Below are positions 46,247 through 55,660 of a DNA stretch of 64,000 nucleotides, one piece after another. Position 1 is the stretch's first letter. Every line of letters starts with the position of its first letter. This DNA is from an uncultured Lachnospiraceae bacterium (GTDB lineage: Bacteria > Bacillota > Clostridia > Lachnospirales > Lachnospiraceae). The translations under genes and the position numbers were made by a program. The notes below the pieces were generated by a model. It ran no database searches, was not told where the DNA came from, and saw nothing but the letters and a program-made list of their open reading frames with translations. The stretch spans positions 7,299 through 71,298 of the forward strand of contig CAJUDS010000013.1 in assembly GCA_910585345.1 (NCBI GenBank), read 5' to 3'.

Positions 46247-47785
46247 TTATGCATGTGCGCCGGTGCCAAGTCCGGCGTAGGACGCCCGTACCAGCGCATC
46301 CTCGGTAATCTCATTTCCCTGCAGTTCGCCCGTACATTTGCCGTTTGATAAAACATAAATCCGGTCTGCAATCGCCATAATCTCTTTCAGCTCAGACGAA
46401 ATCACGATAATAGACAAACCGCGCTCCGCATAGTCATGGATAATCTCAAATACTTCCGTCTTGGCGCCAATATCAATCCCTCTGGACGGCTCATCCAGGA
46501 GCAGCACGGTTGGATCCGTTAAAATCCCCTTGCCAATTACGACTTTCTGCTGGTTACCACCCGACAATGACAGGATTGGGAGCTTTTTATCAGCTACTTT
46601 AATATGAATATCCTGAATCTGGGCATCTACTGCCTTTTCTTCTTCCTTGCTGTTTAAAAAGATGCCCTTTACATATTTTTTCATGGAAGCGATCGACGTA
46701 TTTTTACAAATATCCAGCGTCTGGATCAGTCCCTGTCTCTGGCGGTCTTCCGGCACGATCGCAAAGCCGTTTTGAATCTGTTCGGAAATGCTTCTGATGC
46801 GCAGCGGTTTGCCCTGGTAGACCACTTCGCCGGTATGCTCCGGCCGCATACCCATCAGGCATTCGAACAATTCGCTCCGGCCCGCTCCCAAAAGCCCATA
46901 GATTCCCAATACTTCGCCTTTTTTCAGGTACATGCTGACATCGTCCAAAAGATACCCGCCGCCTTTTTTCTGAAGTGATAAGCCCTTGATCTCCAATATT
47001 TTTTCCGCCTTATCCAGATCAATGCTTCTCTCAAATCTATGGTACTGCGTATTCTTGCCTACCATATTTTCCACAATCCAGCTCAGCTCAATATCTTTTA
47101 CATCCGCGTCCGCCACATATTTTCCATCTCTGAGAACCGTCACATGATCGCCGATCTCCATAATCTCTTCCAGGCGATGCGAAATATAGACGATAGAAAT
47201 GCCGTCCGCCATCAGCTCCCGCATAATCTTAAACAGCACCTTAACCTCCGCTGCCGATAGAGAGGAGGTCGGCTCATCCATGATCAGCACCCGCAGATCG
47301 TCCTGAATCAGATTTCTGGCAATTTCCACCATCTGCTGCTGCCCTACCCGGAGATCTCCCACGAGCGTCTCCGGCGGAATTTCGTGTTCCAGACGTTCCA
47401 GTATTTTCTTAGCACCTTCCACATGCGCCTTATCGTCAAGAAACGGGCCTTTTTTGTATTCATGGTTCATAAAGATATTCTGGTATACTGTCAGGTTCGG
47501 GAACAGGCTCAGTTCTTGATGGATGATACCGATTCCTTTCTCCCTTGCCGCTGTCGTATCCTTAAAATATACTTCCTCCCCGTCCATATACATCTTTCCG
47601 TTTGACGGTTGTTCAATGCCGGCAATCATCTTCATCAGCGTAGACTTGCCGGCTCCATTTTCGCCGATCAGTACGTTTACCTTCCCTTTCAGAAGATCAA
47701 AAGAAACGCCGTCAAGCGCTTTCGTGCCGGGGTATATCTTGTCTATTTTTTCACAGTGGAGAACAACATCCGGATTATCAAACAT
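46247..47785 (-). CDS. Sugar ABC transporter ATPase (RbsA/MglA-like)
   Basis: 512 residues with two fused nucleotide-binding domains. The first Walker A is GENGAGKST; the second is the degenerate GLLGAGRSE usual in CUT2 ATPases. Both halves have an ABC signature (LSAAEVKVL region and LSGGNQQKV) and Walker B segments (VLIMDEPTSS, VLLLDEPSRG). The ATG at 47785 has AAGGAGG nine bases upstream; the longer frame begins inside this site. It energises the importer with the permease and the binding protein. Confidence 0.96.
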   Translation of the reverse strand: MFDNPDVVLHCEKIDKIYPGTKALDGVSFDLLKGKVNVLIGENGAGKSTLMKMIAGIEQPSNGKMYMDGEEVYFKDTTAAREKGIGIIHQELSLFPNLTVYQNIFMNHEYKKGPFLDDKAHVEGAKKILERLEHEIPPETLVGDLRVGQQQMVEIARNLIQDDLRVLIMDEPTSSLSAAEVKVLFKIMRELMADGISIVYISHRLEEIMEIGDHVTVLRDGKYVADADVKDIELSWIVENMVGKNTQYHRFERSIDLDKAEKILEIKGLSLQKKGGGYLLDDVSMYLKKGEVLGIYGLLGAGRSELFECLMGMRPEHTGEVVYQGKPLRIRSISEQIQNGFAIVPEDRQRQGLIQTLDICKNTSIASMKKYVKGIFLNSKEEEKAVDAQIQDIHIKVADKKLPILSLSGGNQQKVVIGKGILTDPTVLLLDEPSRGIDIGAKTEVFEIIHDYAERGLSIIVISSELKEIMAIADRIYVLSNGKCTGELQGNEITEDALVRASYAGLGTGAHA

Positions 47786-47798
47786 ATTTCTCCTCCTT

Positions 47799-48377
47799 CT
47801 ATTCAATCGTCATTTCTACAGGCGTTATCACAATCTTTCCAGCGTTCTCTGCCGCTGCCCCTGTAAAAGTGACTGTCTTTCCCGCCACGCTTTCCTCCAA
47901 AGCAAGAGGCGCAACCACCTGCGTATCTGCCTCTTTGTTCAGCGCCTTTGCATACTGGGACCACTCCGTCTGATTGGTAAAATCTTCAAAACCTTTCAGT
48001 GTCTGTGTATCGCGGAGAGCTGTGCCCGAATATACGCCGCCTGCCTGTATCTGCACTTCCCCGTCATATCCATCCAGCTCTACCAGCAGATAATGCTTCG
48101 GTGTCTCCGTATTAAACTCTATGATTTTTGCCGTACCTTTCACTGCAGTTCCATCCCCCAGGCCCGCAGCTGCCGCCTCTGCCGCATCCGCTGCGTTTGC
48201 TTTGATCTCATCCACTACCGCCGTCCAGTCGTTGCTGGACTGCGCGCTGGAATCAAATGCCTGCTCTCCCGTATAAGAACTTTCCTGCCCGATCGGAACC
48301 ACTGTAACAACGCCGCATCCTGCGATGCTCGCCGCCGTCACAACTGCCGTGATGATAAGAACCAGTTTTTTCTTCAT
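47799..48377 (-). CDS. DUF2291 family lipoprotein
   Basis: 192 residues. A lipobox with ASIAGC places the lipidated cysteine at residue 21, so the protein is anchored outside the membrane. The rest (FNTETPKHYLLVELDGYDGEV and the Gln/Gly-rich QIQAGG) fits DUF2291, a family found next to Rbs-type importers and of unknown function. It may help the substrate-binding protein. The start at 48377 follows AGGAG; the longer frame overlaps the binding-protein gene region. Confidence 0.8.
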   Translation of the reverse strand: MKKKLVLIITAVVTAASIAGCGVVTVVPIGQESSYTGEQAFDSSAQSSNDWTAVVDEIKANAADAAEAAAAGLGDGTAVKGTAKIIEFNTETPKHYLLVELDGYDGEVQIQAGGVYSGTALRDTQTLKGFEDFTNQTEWSQYAKALNKEADTQVVAPLALEESVAGKTVTFTGAAAENAGKIVITPVEMTIE

Positions 48378-48462
48378 ATTCCTTCTCCTATTATCCCGTT
48401 TTGGCAAAAAAGGGACGGCCCGCATAGCGCCGCCCTTTTTTACTGTTCTTAATTCTCTCTTA

Positions 48463-49536
48463 CTACTCTGTGTAAACAAATGCCGATAATTTGTCTACGT
48501 TATCAGCCGTAATAGCCACACAGGGAACAAGCTGCTTCTCTTCCGCAGGCGCCGTACCCTTCAGATAAGCGTCTGCCTGCTCTACGGCCATCTCTGTAAT
48601 CTTAGCGATCTGCTGAAGCGCCGTACCGACCATATTGCCGGACTTAATGTAATTTGCAGCATCATCGGAACCGTCCACACCAATGATCTTGATATCTTCG
48701 CGTCCTGCATCAATACATGCCTGCACCGCACCGCATGCCATCGTATCGTTGCCACAGATAATACCCGTAATTTCAGGATTAGACTGCAGGATCGCTTCTG
48801 TCTTTTCATAACCCTGTGTCTGATCCCAGTTTGCAGACTGCTGCGCCACCATCTCCATATCAGGATATTCATCAATTACAGAGTGGAAATTCTCGGAACG
48901 CACCTGGCAGTTCGTATCGGATTCCAGACCGAGCAGTTCCGCATATTTGCCTTCATACCCCATTGCTTCAACCCATGATTCGGCAATCGCTGCGGCTCCC
49001 TGTGCATTATCTGCAACAAGCTGTGCAACTGCAAGGCCGGACTGGTTGATCTCGCGGTCTACAAGGAAAGTCGGAATACCTGCATCGTATGCCTTCTGAA
49101 TTGCTTCGATAGAAGCGTCCGCACCTGCGTTGTCACAGACAATTGCCGCTGCACCATCTGCAATTGCAGCCTCAAACATTTCAAGCTGTGTAGCCGCATC
49201 GTCGTCATGAGAGAAGCATTTTACTTCATAACCAAGCTCTGTGCCCTTCGCTGTTGCAATATCCTGTACTGTCTTGAAATATGCGTTGGATGTGGAAGGC
49301 GTAATGCAATATATAATATTGCTGCCTCCTCCTGGAAGAAGCTCGCCCGATGGCGCCTCTTCCGCAGCCTCCTCCTCTGCAGCAGGCGCTTCTTCCTGCG
49401 CCGGAGCCTCTTCTTCAGCCGCCGGAGCCTCCGCCTCAGCCGCCGGAGCGGACTCCTGCGCTGTGCTGCCGCAGCCCACAAGCATAGCTGCAACCATCGA
49501 CACGCTTAAAATTGCCGCTAACATTTTCTTTCTCAT
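48463..49536 (-). CDS. Sugar-binding lipoprotein of an RbsABC-type importer
   Basis: 357 residues. The lipobox VGC puts the lipidated cysteine at residue 22. A 40-residue Ala/Glu/Pro repeat linker follows, then a periplasmic-binding-protein type 1 fold with DGAAAIVCDNAGAD, GIPTFLVDREIN, GIICGNDTMACGAVQA and IKIIGVDGSDDAANYI. It is the first gene of the 14-gene operon, so its substrate decides what the operon consumes. GGAGG precedes the start. Confidence 0.95.
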   Translation of the reverse strand: MRKKMLAAILSVSMVAAMLVGCGSTAQESAPAAEAEAPAAEEEAPAQEEAPAAEEEAAEEAPSGELLPGGGSNIIYCITPSTSNAYFKTVQDIATAKGTELGYEVKCFSHDDDAATQLEMFEAAIADGAAAIVCDNAGADASIEAIQKAYDAGIPTFLVDREINQSGLAVAQLVADNAQGAAAIAESWVEAMGYEGKYAELLGLESDTNCQVRSENFHSVIDEYPDMEMVAQQSANWDQTQGYEKTEAILQSNPEITGIICGNDTMACGAVQACIDAGREDIKIIGVDGSDDAANYIKSGNMVGTALQQIAKITEMAVEQADAYLKGTAPAEEKQLVPCVAITADNVDKLSAFVYTE

Positions 49537-49823
49537 AACACATTTTCCTCCTTTAAAATTTTAATAGTATGTGCCGCAATCTTATGATTGCTTGTTTGAA
49601 ATTATAAATATTTTATATAAATATTTCAATATATATTTTATAAAAATTTTAATTTTTCCTTTTTACACATTTTTAGCGCTTAAATTTTGTGCATATTGCG
49701 CATTTATTTTTAATTCTATCGTTATTTATACTTTTCCGAGGTTGATCTGTTCATTTTTGCTTTCTATATCTTTTATATAAATATTTACATAAATTTATTT
49801 ATATTTTTTATAAAAATCTAATT
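49537..49823 (-). promoter_or_regulatory. AT-rich control region of the sugar operon
   Basis: A very AT-rich block just before the binding-protein gene. The 16-base sequence TTTTATATAAATATTT occurs twice (49611-49626 and 49771-49786), exactly 160 bases apart, each with an internal palindrome. TTTTAGCGCTTAAA (49672-49685) is a near-palindrome with a central GCGC, a form seen in some LacI-family operators. The function of all three is inferred. Confidence 0.4.
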
Positions 49824-49931
49824 TTAGTCTGTTTCGGCCTTGTACCGCCGCACAAACGGGAAGGAGAAAATGCGCCTTTTCTCCCGCCGCGCCTCATACA
49901 CTGTCAAAGCGGCAAGTTCTTTCCTATGAAA

Positions 49932-49964
49932 TAAAAAAACGGCCGTGCCGCTAAGCACAGCCGT
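49932..49964 (-). terminator. Terminator of the gene at 50014
   Basis: ACGGCTGTGC / GCACGGCCGT pair with one mismatch around a six-base loop, followed by TTTTTTTAT on the minus strand. It lies about 50 nt past the stop codon of the upstream gene. Confidence 0.7.
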
Positions 49965-50013
49965 CCGGAGCGAAAACACATCCGGTTTTCTATTCAAAAA
50001 TCCATATTTCAGA

Positions 50014-50817
50014 TCACAACACCACGATACAGTCCAGAAGCCGTTCGGCCAGACTGTCATCCCCCAGTGGCATAAATCCCCATCTCCCGTCCAGTTTACG
50101 GCACATTGCTTTATAATTGCCGTTTGGGGTCAGCTTTGCCTCCTTATTGTATGCAGCCAGGCCTTCATCCGCCAGCGCCGCCAGCTCTCTGGCCGCCGTA
50201 TCGCAATTGTGCGTGTAAATTTGATAACGTGGAATATCTCTCTGTCCAAGAAACGCCTCTAAACGCGCTCCGGCGCCGGAGGTTTCCCCGCCCGCCGCGT
50301 CAGATGCCTGCGCATACAACCGTTCAAACGCATCTCCTATTTCCACATATCCGGCGCTTTCCCGCATAACAGCCTCATACTGTTCTCTCGGTATATATCT
50401 GTAGAGCGCTCTGTCAAAACCAACGCATTCGTCGCAACCTTCCACCCGTAGTTCTCCCGTCTCCAGCAGTATTCCTACCGCCTCCCTGTCAAGAGAAAAC
50501 TGCTTCATCTTGCCGATGCCCTCTTTCCCAAGCAGACACTCGAACAGATTGTACTGCATCCCATTATAACTGAAAAGCTCTCCCGCCCCGTTTTCGTCCA
50601 CCAACAGAAGCGCAGAATGCCCCAGCCCTTTCATGCCGTCAAGATTAAGCAGATAAACAATCCGACATGTTTCCCCTTCTGCCGGACCACATTCCCTTAC
50701 CGGCGGTTCATAAATGCACAAACTCCACAAAAGCCAGCCTGCAAGCGCCAGAACAGGCACCGCGGACCACCGCTTTTTCTGTTTTCTTTTTCTTTTGTGT
50801 CCACATACCCCTGACAC
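50014..50817 (-). CDS. Membrane-anchored protein, possible permuted papain-like fold
   Basis: 267 residues, GTG start eight bases after GAGGG. One membrane segment (about residues 18-33) is followed by an extracellular domain. GLGHSALLLVDENG in the N-terminal half and YTHNCDTAARELAALADEG in the C-terminal half place a histidine before a cysteine. This is the order seen in circularly permuted papain-fold proteins (YaeF/YiiX, LRAT) rather than ordinary NlpC/P60. No close family is recognised, and the catalytic assignment is inference. It is alone, between the sugar operon control region and the ABC exporters. Confidence 0.5.
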   Translation of the reverse strand: MSGVCGHKRKRKQKKRWSAVPVLALAGWLLWSLCIYEPPVRECGPAEGETCRIVYLLNLDGMKGLGHSALLLVDENGAGELFSYNGMQYNLFECLLGKEGIGKMKQFSLDREAVGILLETGELRVEGCDECVGFDRALYRYIPREQYEAVMRESAGYVEIGDAFERLYAQASDAAGGETSGAGARLEAFLGQRDIPRYQIYTHNCDTAARELAALADEGLAAYNKEAKLTPNGNYKAMCRKLDGRWGFMPLGDDSLAERLLDCIVVL

Positions 50818-51036
50818 TGCCTTTTCCCTCTTCTCAATTTTAACCTGCCGGCAGCTCTGCCCTGTGTCTGCTTACTAACAGCCCGCCTTCTTTCAGGGCG
50901 CCCGTCAGTTTCTTTCAGCATACATAACCCGGCACATTTTCGCAATACCTGTTTTTTGGATTTCCCCATTTTTGCGCAAGTCTGCCGCTCCTGAGATTCT
51001 GCACAATCAGACCAATGGAATGCACCGCAAAAATAT

Positions 51037-52239
51037 TCACCCAACGTCAAAGTTTTTCTGCCCGTGATAAATTCCAAAAATAATAAGAACCGCAGTCACT
51101 CCTAAAATCAGAATCGCCATAACCGGATAACTGATGCTTATGCCGAACACATCAAAAACTTTGAAACTTCCAAACACTTCTTTGATCAATGTGACATTTG
51201 CCAGCCCAAAGTCGATAAGCGGTTGTATCCTCTGTGTGACGCCATCCCCCATCGCCGCCAGTCCCACATTGATAAACAAAATAGCGAGGCTCACCCCTGC
51301 GCTGCTCCTCTGGCTTTTCATCCGTGAAGAAACAAATCCAACGATAACACTGTAAACTGCCCCTGTGAAAATCAACCACGCCGCTGCAATAACAGCAAGC
51401 TGCCAGACCCTGAATCCAAACATAGAATGGGCATATGTCGGAATGGATTGTATTGCGGCATCCCAGCCATGCAGGCTGGCATGAGGAAGAAAGCCAAAAA
51501 TAAACGTGGCAGTCACATACAATACAACGACAACGGCAGACGTTGTAAGAATACTGAGCAGTTTTGCTGTGACAATTTTCCTTCTGCCGCTCCGGGAACT
51601 TAAAATCAGATGATCCATGCCCGTTTCCCTTTCCACGGCAAATACCGGGGCAATGATAAACGCCAGCGGAATAAACAGCAGAAACTGCATTAAATGTTCC
51701 CCCCAGTTGACAAACAAGTTTTCCCATAACAGAATATTCGCAAATTCAGGTTCGCCAAGCGCAGTCAGCACTTTTAAAGAACCAGAAAATTTTGTATACG
51801 CAAATGTATTCTGTCTCCCCTGCATTTCAAGCTCAGATAAGATCGACTCTAAAAGTGCAATCCCATACGGTTCCTCCGCACTCTCCGGCGGCGTCCCATT
51901 CCAATATTCATCCACCCGGCCAACAAATTCATTGTATTTCAGCGCCAGCATTGTTTCAGGCTGATCTTTGATGCTTCTGGCAATCATCCGGGAATCTGTA
52001 CCGTAGCGGGCGCTTATTTCCTCATATTCTTTTTTCGCCCAGGCAGCTTTCCCGGCATCAAACGAACCTTCATAGTCCGCTGCCAGTTCTTCGTAAAAAC
52101 GATAGCTCTCCCTGCTTCCGATCAGGAACATGGAAGTGACAAACCCAATCAGGCTGTAGAGCACGAACAGGCCGGCAAGTAAACTTATCGTTTTTTTATT
52201 GCATAACAGTTTTCTAAGTTCAAAGCGGTATAATGACAT
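51037..52239 (-). CDS. ABC-2 type transporter permease
   Basis: 400 residues. An N-terminal transmembrane helix, a large extracellular loop (about residues 40-170), and five further helices follow the ABC-2 permease plan. The preceding ATPase gene ends TGATG, so stop and start overlap and the two are translationally coupled. Substrate unknown. Together they form an exporter, possibly for peptides or antibiotics. The stretch 50818-51036 downstream shows no gene. Confidence 0.85.
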   Translation of the reverse strand: MSLYRFELRKLLCNKKTISLLAGLFVLYSLIGFVTSMFLIGSRESYRFYEELAADYEGSFDAGKAAWAKKEYEEISARYGTDSRMIARSIKDQPETMLALKYNEFVGRVDEYWNGTPPESAEEPYGIALLESILSELEMQGRQNTFAYTKFSGSLKVLTALGEPEFANILLWENLFVNWGEHLMQFLLFIPLAFIIAPVFAVERETGMDHLILSSRSGRRKIVTAKLLSILTTSAVVVVLYVTATFIFGFLPHASLHGWDAAIQSIPTYAHSMFGFRVWQLAVIAAAWLIFTGAVYSVIVGFVSSRMKSQRSSAGVSLAILFINVGLAAMGDGVTQRIQPLIDFGLANVTLIKEVFGSFKVFDVFGISISYPVMAILILGVTAVLIIFGIYHGQKNFDVG

Positions 52240-53123
52240 CACTCTGCCTCCTTGCTTTCCGACAAAAAATTGAAACTATATAAATACGCATCTTCCAGAC
52301 TCGGCATGGTCTGCAGCGCATTGGCCGTTGGTTTTGATTCCGCAATCACCCGCACTTCCATAAGTTCCCCTTTTGCAGCCACATTACTGATAACCGCCTG
52401 CTTTTGATACTCCACAAGTTCTTCTGCAGGCATTTCCACAAGCCAGACTTTACCAGCCATCATTTTGACATATTCCCTACTGCTGTGCATATGATGAATC
52501 ACGCCGTACTCCATCATCATAATCTGCGCAGCAATCTGCTCTACATCAGATACAATATGCGTAGAAAGCAGTACCAAACGGTCTTTTGAATAAGCAGATA
52601 TGATATTCCGGAATTTGATGCGTTCAAACGGATCAAGCCCGGAAGTCGGTTCATCCAAAATCAAAATCTCAGGATTGTCAAGCAACGCCTGTGCAATGCC
52701 AAGCCTGCGCTGCATCCCGCCTGAATAAGTGCAACAACGCCTCTTTAAATCATCCTGTAAACCCACACTGTAGGCTAATTCTTCAATCCGCTTTTTTGCA
52801 TATGCTTTTTCCATACCCTTTAACGCGGCAGAATATTCCAGATAATCCCTGCCTGTAAAATCTCTGTAAAAGCCGACATTCTGCGGCAGATATCCTATTT
52901 TCGCCCTGTATTCATCGCCTACATCGCGAATGTCGCTGCCATTATATAAAATCTGCCCCTTGTCCGGGCGCAGCACATCCGCCATAATCCGGATCATCGT
53001 CGTCTTTCCTGCGCCGTTGGGTCCAAGCAGCCCATAAACCCCCGTTCCCATTGTGACAGAAATCCCTTTCAGAACCTTCTTGTCCTTATAGCTTTTTTCT
53101 ATCTTTTCAAGTTGCAATTCCAT
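52239..53123 (-). CDS. ABC transporter ATP-binding protein
   Basis: 294 residues. Walker A GPNGAGKTTMIRIM, signature YSGGMQRRLGIAQALL and Walker B LILDEPTSGLDP are intact. The Q-loop segment LPQNVGFYRDFTGRD is typical of antibiotic-export and ABC-2-linked ATPases. AAGGAGG precedes the start. It works with the permease encoded immediately downstream. Confidence 0.94.
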   Translation of the reverse strand: MELQLEKIEKSYKDKKVLKGISVTMGTGVYGLLGPNGAGKTTMIRIMADVLRPDKGQILYNGSDIRDVGDEYRAKIGYLPQNVGFYRDFTGRDYLEYSAALKGMEKAYAKKRIEELAYSVGLQDDLKRRCCTYSGGMQRRLGIAQALLDNPEILILDEPTSGLDPFERIKFRNIISAYSKDRLVLLSTHIVSDVEQIAAQIMMMEYGVIHHMHSSREYVKMMAGKVWLVEMPAEELVEYQKQAVISNVAAKGELMEVRVIAESKPTANALQTMPSLEDAYLYSFNFLSESKEAE

Positions 53124-53222
53124 AAATGCCTCCTTTCTGTTCTTATCTTAGCGCTCCGCCTCCCCGCATTGCCCTCGCCACTTTTACTGTGGAAAAATCT
53201 GCCTGATTAAACTTTCCAACAC

Positions 53223-53984
53223 TTAATGCAAAAAAGCCGCTCCTATAAGAACCGTAATCATAAGCCCCATGACCGGAGTTATGATAAAGCCATAAATGTT
53301 AAATGCCATTCCCTCCCGCACGAGTTCGTCAGAACTCATTTTGTATGCCCCAAGCGCAATATATCGGAAAATAGATGTCACATAGGTAAGCGGATTCAAA
53401 TATACGACCGGCAGAAGAAACCCCGGCATCATCGTTGTCGGTATATATGCGCCGGACACAAACGTCAACGGCATCATAATCATGGAACTGATTGTCTGGA
53501 ACGAAGGGGAGTTGCGTGACACAGTCGCTAAAAACAGGCCGACTGCACTAAAAGTCATCGCCGAAACCAGCATTATCACAATCAGCAGCAAACTCTGAAA
53601 CACATTTATTTTAAATCCAATGAGCAGGCTGATTATCATGGTAAGAGTCCCCTGCAAGGTAGAAACGACTGCCCCTGATATAATATTTCCGATAGAAATT
53701 TGGGAACGTGTAATCGGTGCAACCATGACCTCTTTCATATATCCGTCCGCAATATCCGACAGGATATCTGACGAATTATTGATACCCGTCTGAAAAACAG
53801 TCATAATAATGACGCCGGCAATCAAATAATTCATAGGTTCGCCAAAACCGCTCATAGAAGATTTCATCATAAAGGAAAACATCACCAGCATGAACATGGA
53901 CATCACGATGCTGCCGATCATCCTCCCCCTGTTTCTGGTATAATTTAATAAATTTCTCTGTATAATTGCTGTAACCGGATTCAT
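53223..53984 (-). CDS. ABC-2 type permease (DrrB/NodJ-like)
   Basis: 253 residues with about six membrane helices. The pattern MTFSAVGLFLATVSRNSPSF and MIMMPLTFVSGAYIP is typical of DrrB-type multidrug exporter permeases. Its ATG overlaps the stop of the upstream ATPase (ATGA), so they are one unit. A second exporter pair lies next to it, separated by 99 nt. Confidence 0.9.
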   Translation of the reverse strand: MNPVTAIIQRNLLNYTRNRGRMIGSIVMSMFMLVMFSFMMKSSMSGFGEPMNYLIAGVIIMTVFQTGINNSSDILSDIADGYMKEVMVAPITRSQISIGNIISGAVVSTLQGTLTMIISLLIGFKINVFQSLLLIVIMLVSAMTFSAVGLFLATVSRNSPSFQTISSMIMMPLTFVSGAYIPTTMMPGFLLPVVYLNPLTYVTSIFRYIALGAYKMSSDELVREGMAFNIYGFIITPVMGLMITVLIGAAFLH

Positions 53985-54898
53985 GACTGCCTGATCTCCT
54001 TTCCTGTGATTGCGAGGAAAACCTCGTTCAATGTTCCATTCTTTGCCTCAAAATCAAGAATCGTATCTTTGCACTCTGACAAAACAGGAAGCGCATCCGA
54101 CGCTTTCTTTGTGTGGAATATCACCCTGTTTTCTACTTTTTCATAAGGAATCTTTTGCTCCTTCAATCTTTTTTCCAAGGTTTCCGTATGCGCACAGCTT
54201 GCATTAACTTCCGTTCCAGTATACTGATGTTTTAAGTTCTCCGGCGTGTCATAGGCAACAATCTTCCCATGATCCATAATCACAACTTTAGAGCATACTT
54301 CCGCTTCATCCATATAATGCGTGGTCAAAAAAATCGTCATGTTCTTTTGTTTTTGCATTTTCTGTATATATTCCCATACATTTGCCCTTGTCTGCGGATC
54401 AAGCCTGGTTGTCGGTTCATCTAAAAACAAAACCTTTGGAAAATGCACAAGCCCTCTCGCAATCTCCACACGGCGCTTCATTCCGCCGGAAAGACTGCCA
54501 ACAACTGCCTTTTTCCACTCTGTAAGCTCCACTAAGTCAAGGGCAAAATCAATCCGCTCTGTAACCTCATTTTTCGGAACCTTATAAAAACTGCAATGAT
54601 ATTTCAGATTTTCTTCCACCGTCATTTTTGCATCCAGCGTGGAATCCTGGAATACAATGCCGATCTCTTTTCTGACTGCCCCCTTTTCTTTGGAAACATC
54701 ATGCCCGTTGATTCGGATACTTCCCTCCGTTTTATCCAGGATTGTACATAAAGTGTTGATTGTGGTACTCTTACCTGCGCCGTTTGGTCCGAGAAACGCA
54801 AAGATGCTTCCCTCATCTACCGTAAATGAAATATCATCTACTGCCTTGAAATCTCCATATGTCTTTGAAAAATGTTCTACTTCAATGATTGGATTCAT
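53981..54898 (-). CDS. ABC transporter ATP-binding protein (DrrA-like)
   Basis: 305 residues. Walker A GPNGAGKSTTINTL, signature LSGGMKRRVEIARGLV and Walker B VLFLDEPTTRLDPQTR are present. Asn-Gly GHDVSKEKGAVRKEIGIVFQD and a C-terminal domain with a Glu/Lys-rich helix match DrrA-type daunorubicin-resistance ATPases. It starts the second exporter unit, 89 nt after the MarR-family gene, and GAGG precedes the ATG. The MarR regulator probably controls it. Confidence 0.93.
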   Translation of the reverse strand: MNPIIEVEHFSKTYGDFKAVDDISFTVDEGSIFAFLGPNGAGKSTTINTLCTILDKTEGSIRINGHDVSKEKGAVRKEIGIVFQDSTLDAKMTVEENLKYHCSFYKVPKNEVTERIDFALDLVELTEWKKAVVGSLSGGMKRRVEIARGLVHFPKVLFLDEPTTRLDPQTRANVWEYIQKMQKQKNMTIFLTTHYMDEAEVCSKVVIMDHGKIVAYDTPENLKHQYTGTEVNASCAHTETLEKRLKEQKIPYEKVENRVIFHTKKASDALPVLSECKDTILDFEAKNGTLNEVFLAITGKEIRQS

Positions 54899-54987
54899 TG
54901 CTTTTCCTCCTCATCCAAAAAATTAAGCCCTATGGATTTATTCCCATAGGACTTATCGCTATAGATTCTATAGTGCCTCTACGTTAT

Positions 54988-55644
54988 TTATTTTCTCACT
55001 CTTGCGCCGGAAAAATAAAATCCGTCCCTGTCCGGGACAGGGCCGTCATAATCCGGCGAAAATCGTTCTGCTCCCGGAATATCTGACAGTCTTCCTCTTC
55101 CAAAGGATCCGAACGCCCGCTCCCGCATAGACATCAGCTGTTCAAACTGTTCCTCGCCCATACGTTCCCTTGCACGATCCATCCAGTCTGTTATACTATC
55201 CTCCTCTCTCTCATCAACCCCCTGTATTCCAAACGCTGCAATAATCCTGTCTAAATATTCCCCAAACTGCTGCAATTCCTCCAGCGACAGGCAGTTGAGA
55301 ATTTCCTGATAATCTGTTTCAGGCTGCTGAATCTTTTTTCCTTTTTCCGTCAGATGAACAACCATGACCCGCTTATCCTCTGCAGAGGGTCCACGCTCCA
55401 CATAGCCGCTCTTTTCCAGCTTATTTAGCAGCTCGTTCAGCGACTGCTGCCGAATACCCAGCAGATACGCCAATTCCCTTGTCTTAATTTCCGGCTGGAT
55501 TTTCAGCATGGCAAGGATTCTCCCCTGTCCCCGTGCCGGATCGGCAAATGGCCCGGACTGCGCCTGACTGAACATCTGGCGGCGCTTCATAAGCCATTGC
55601 AGCGTAGAGAGCTTTTCATAAATAGCCGTATAGATATCATCCAT
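54988..55644 (-). CDS. MarR family transcriptional regulator with C-terminal extension
   Basis: 218 residues, longer than the usual 140-160. A winged helix-turn-helix is seen around ARGQGRILAMLKIQPEIKTRELAYLLGIRQQSLNELLNKLE (read as ELAYLLGIRQQSLNELLNKL), followed by the wing GPSAEDKRVMVVHLTEKG. The last 70 residues are Gly/Arg/Asp/Tyr-rich and look flexible. It is the first gene of the exporter cluster and has a promoter flanked by repeated operator-like sequences, so it is probably autorepressing and drug-responsive. Confidence 0.85.
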   Translation of the reverse strand: MDDIYTAIYEKLSTLQWLMKRRQMFSQAQSGPFADPARGQGRILAMLKIQPEIKTRELAYLLGIRQQSLNELLNKLEKSGYVERGPSAEDKRVMVVHLTEKGKKIQQPETDYQEILNCLSLEELQQFGEYLDRIIAAFGIQGVDEREEDSITDWMDRARERMGEEQFEQLMSMRERAFGSFGRGRLSDIPGAERFSPDYDGPVPDRDGFYFSGARVRK

Positions 55645-55660
55645 ATCTTGCCCTCCATTT

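Noticed and set aside
48463..49536. Ala/Glu/Pro repeats in the sugar-binding protein as a frameshift or misassembly
   Set aside because: The low-complexity stretch is in frame and directly follows the lipobox, as flexible linkers of surface lipoproteins commonly do.
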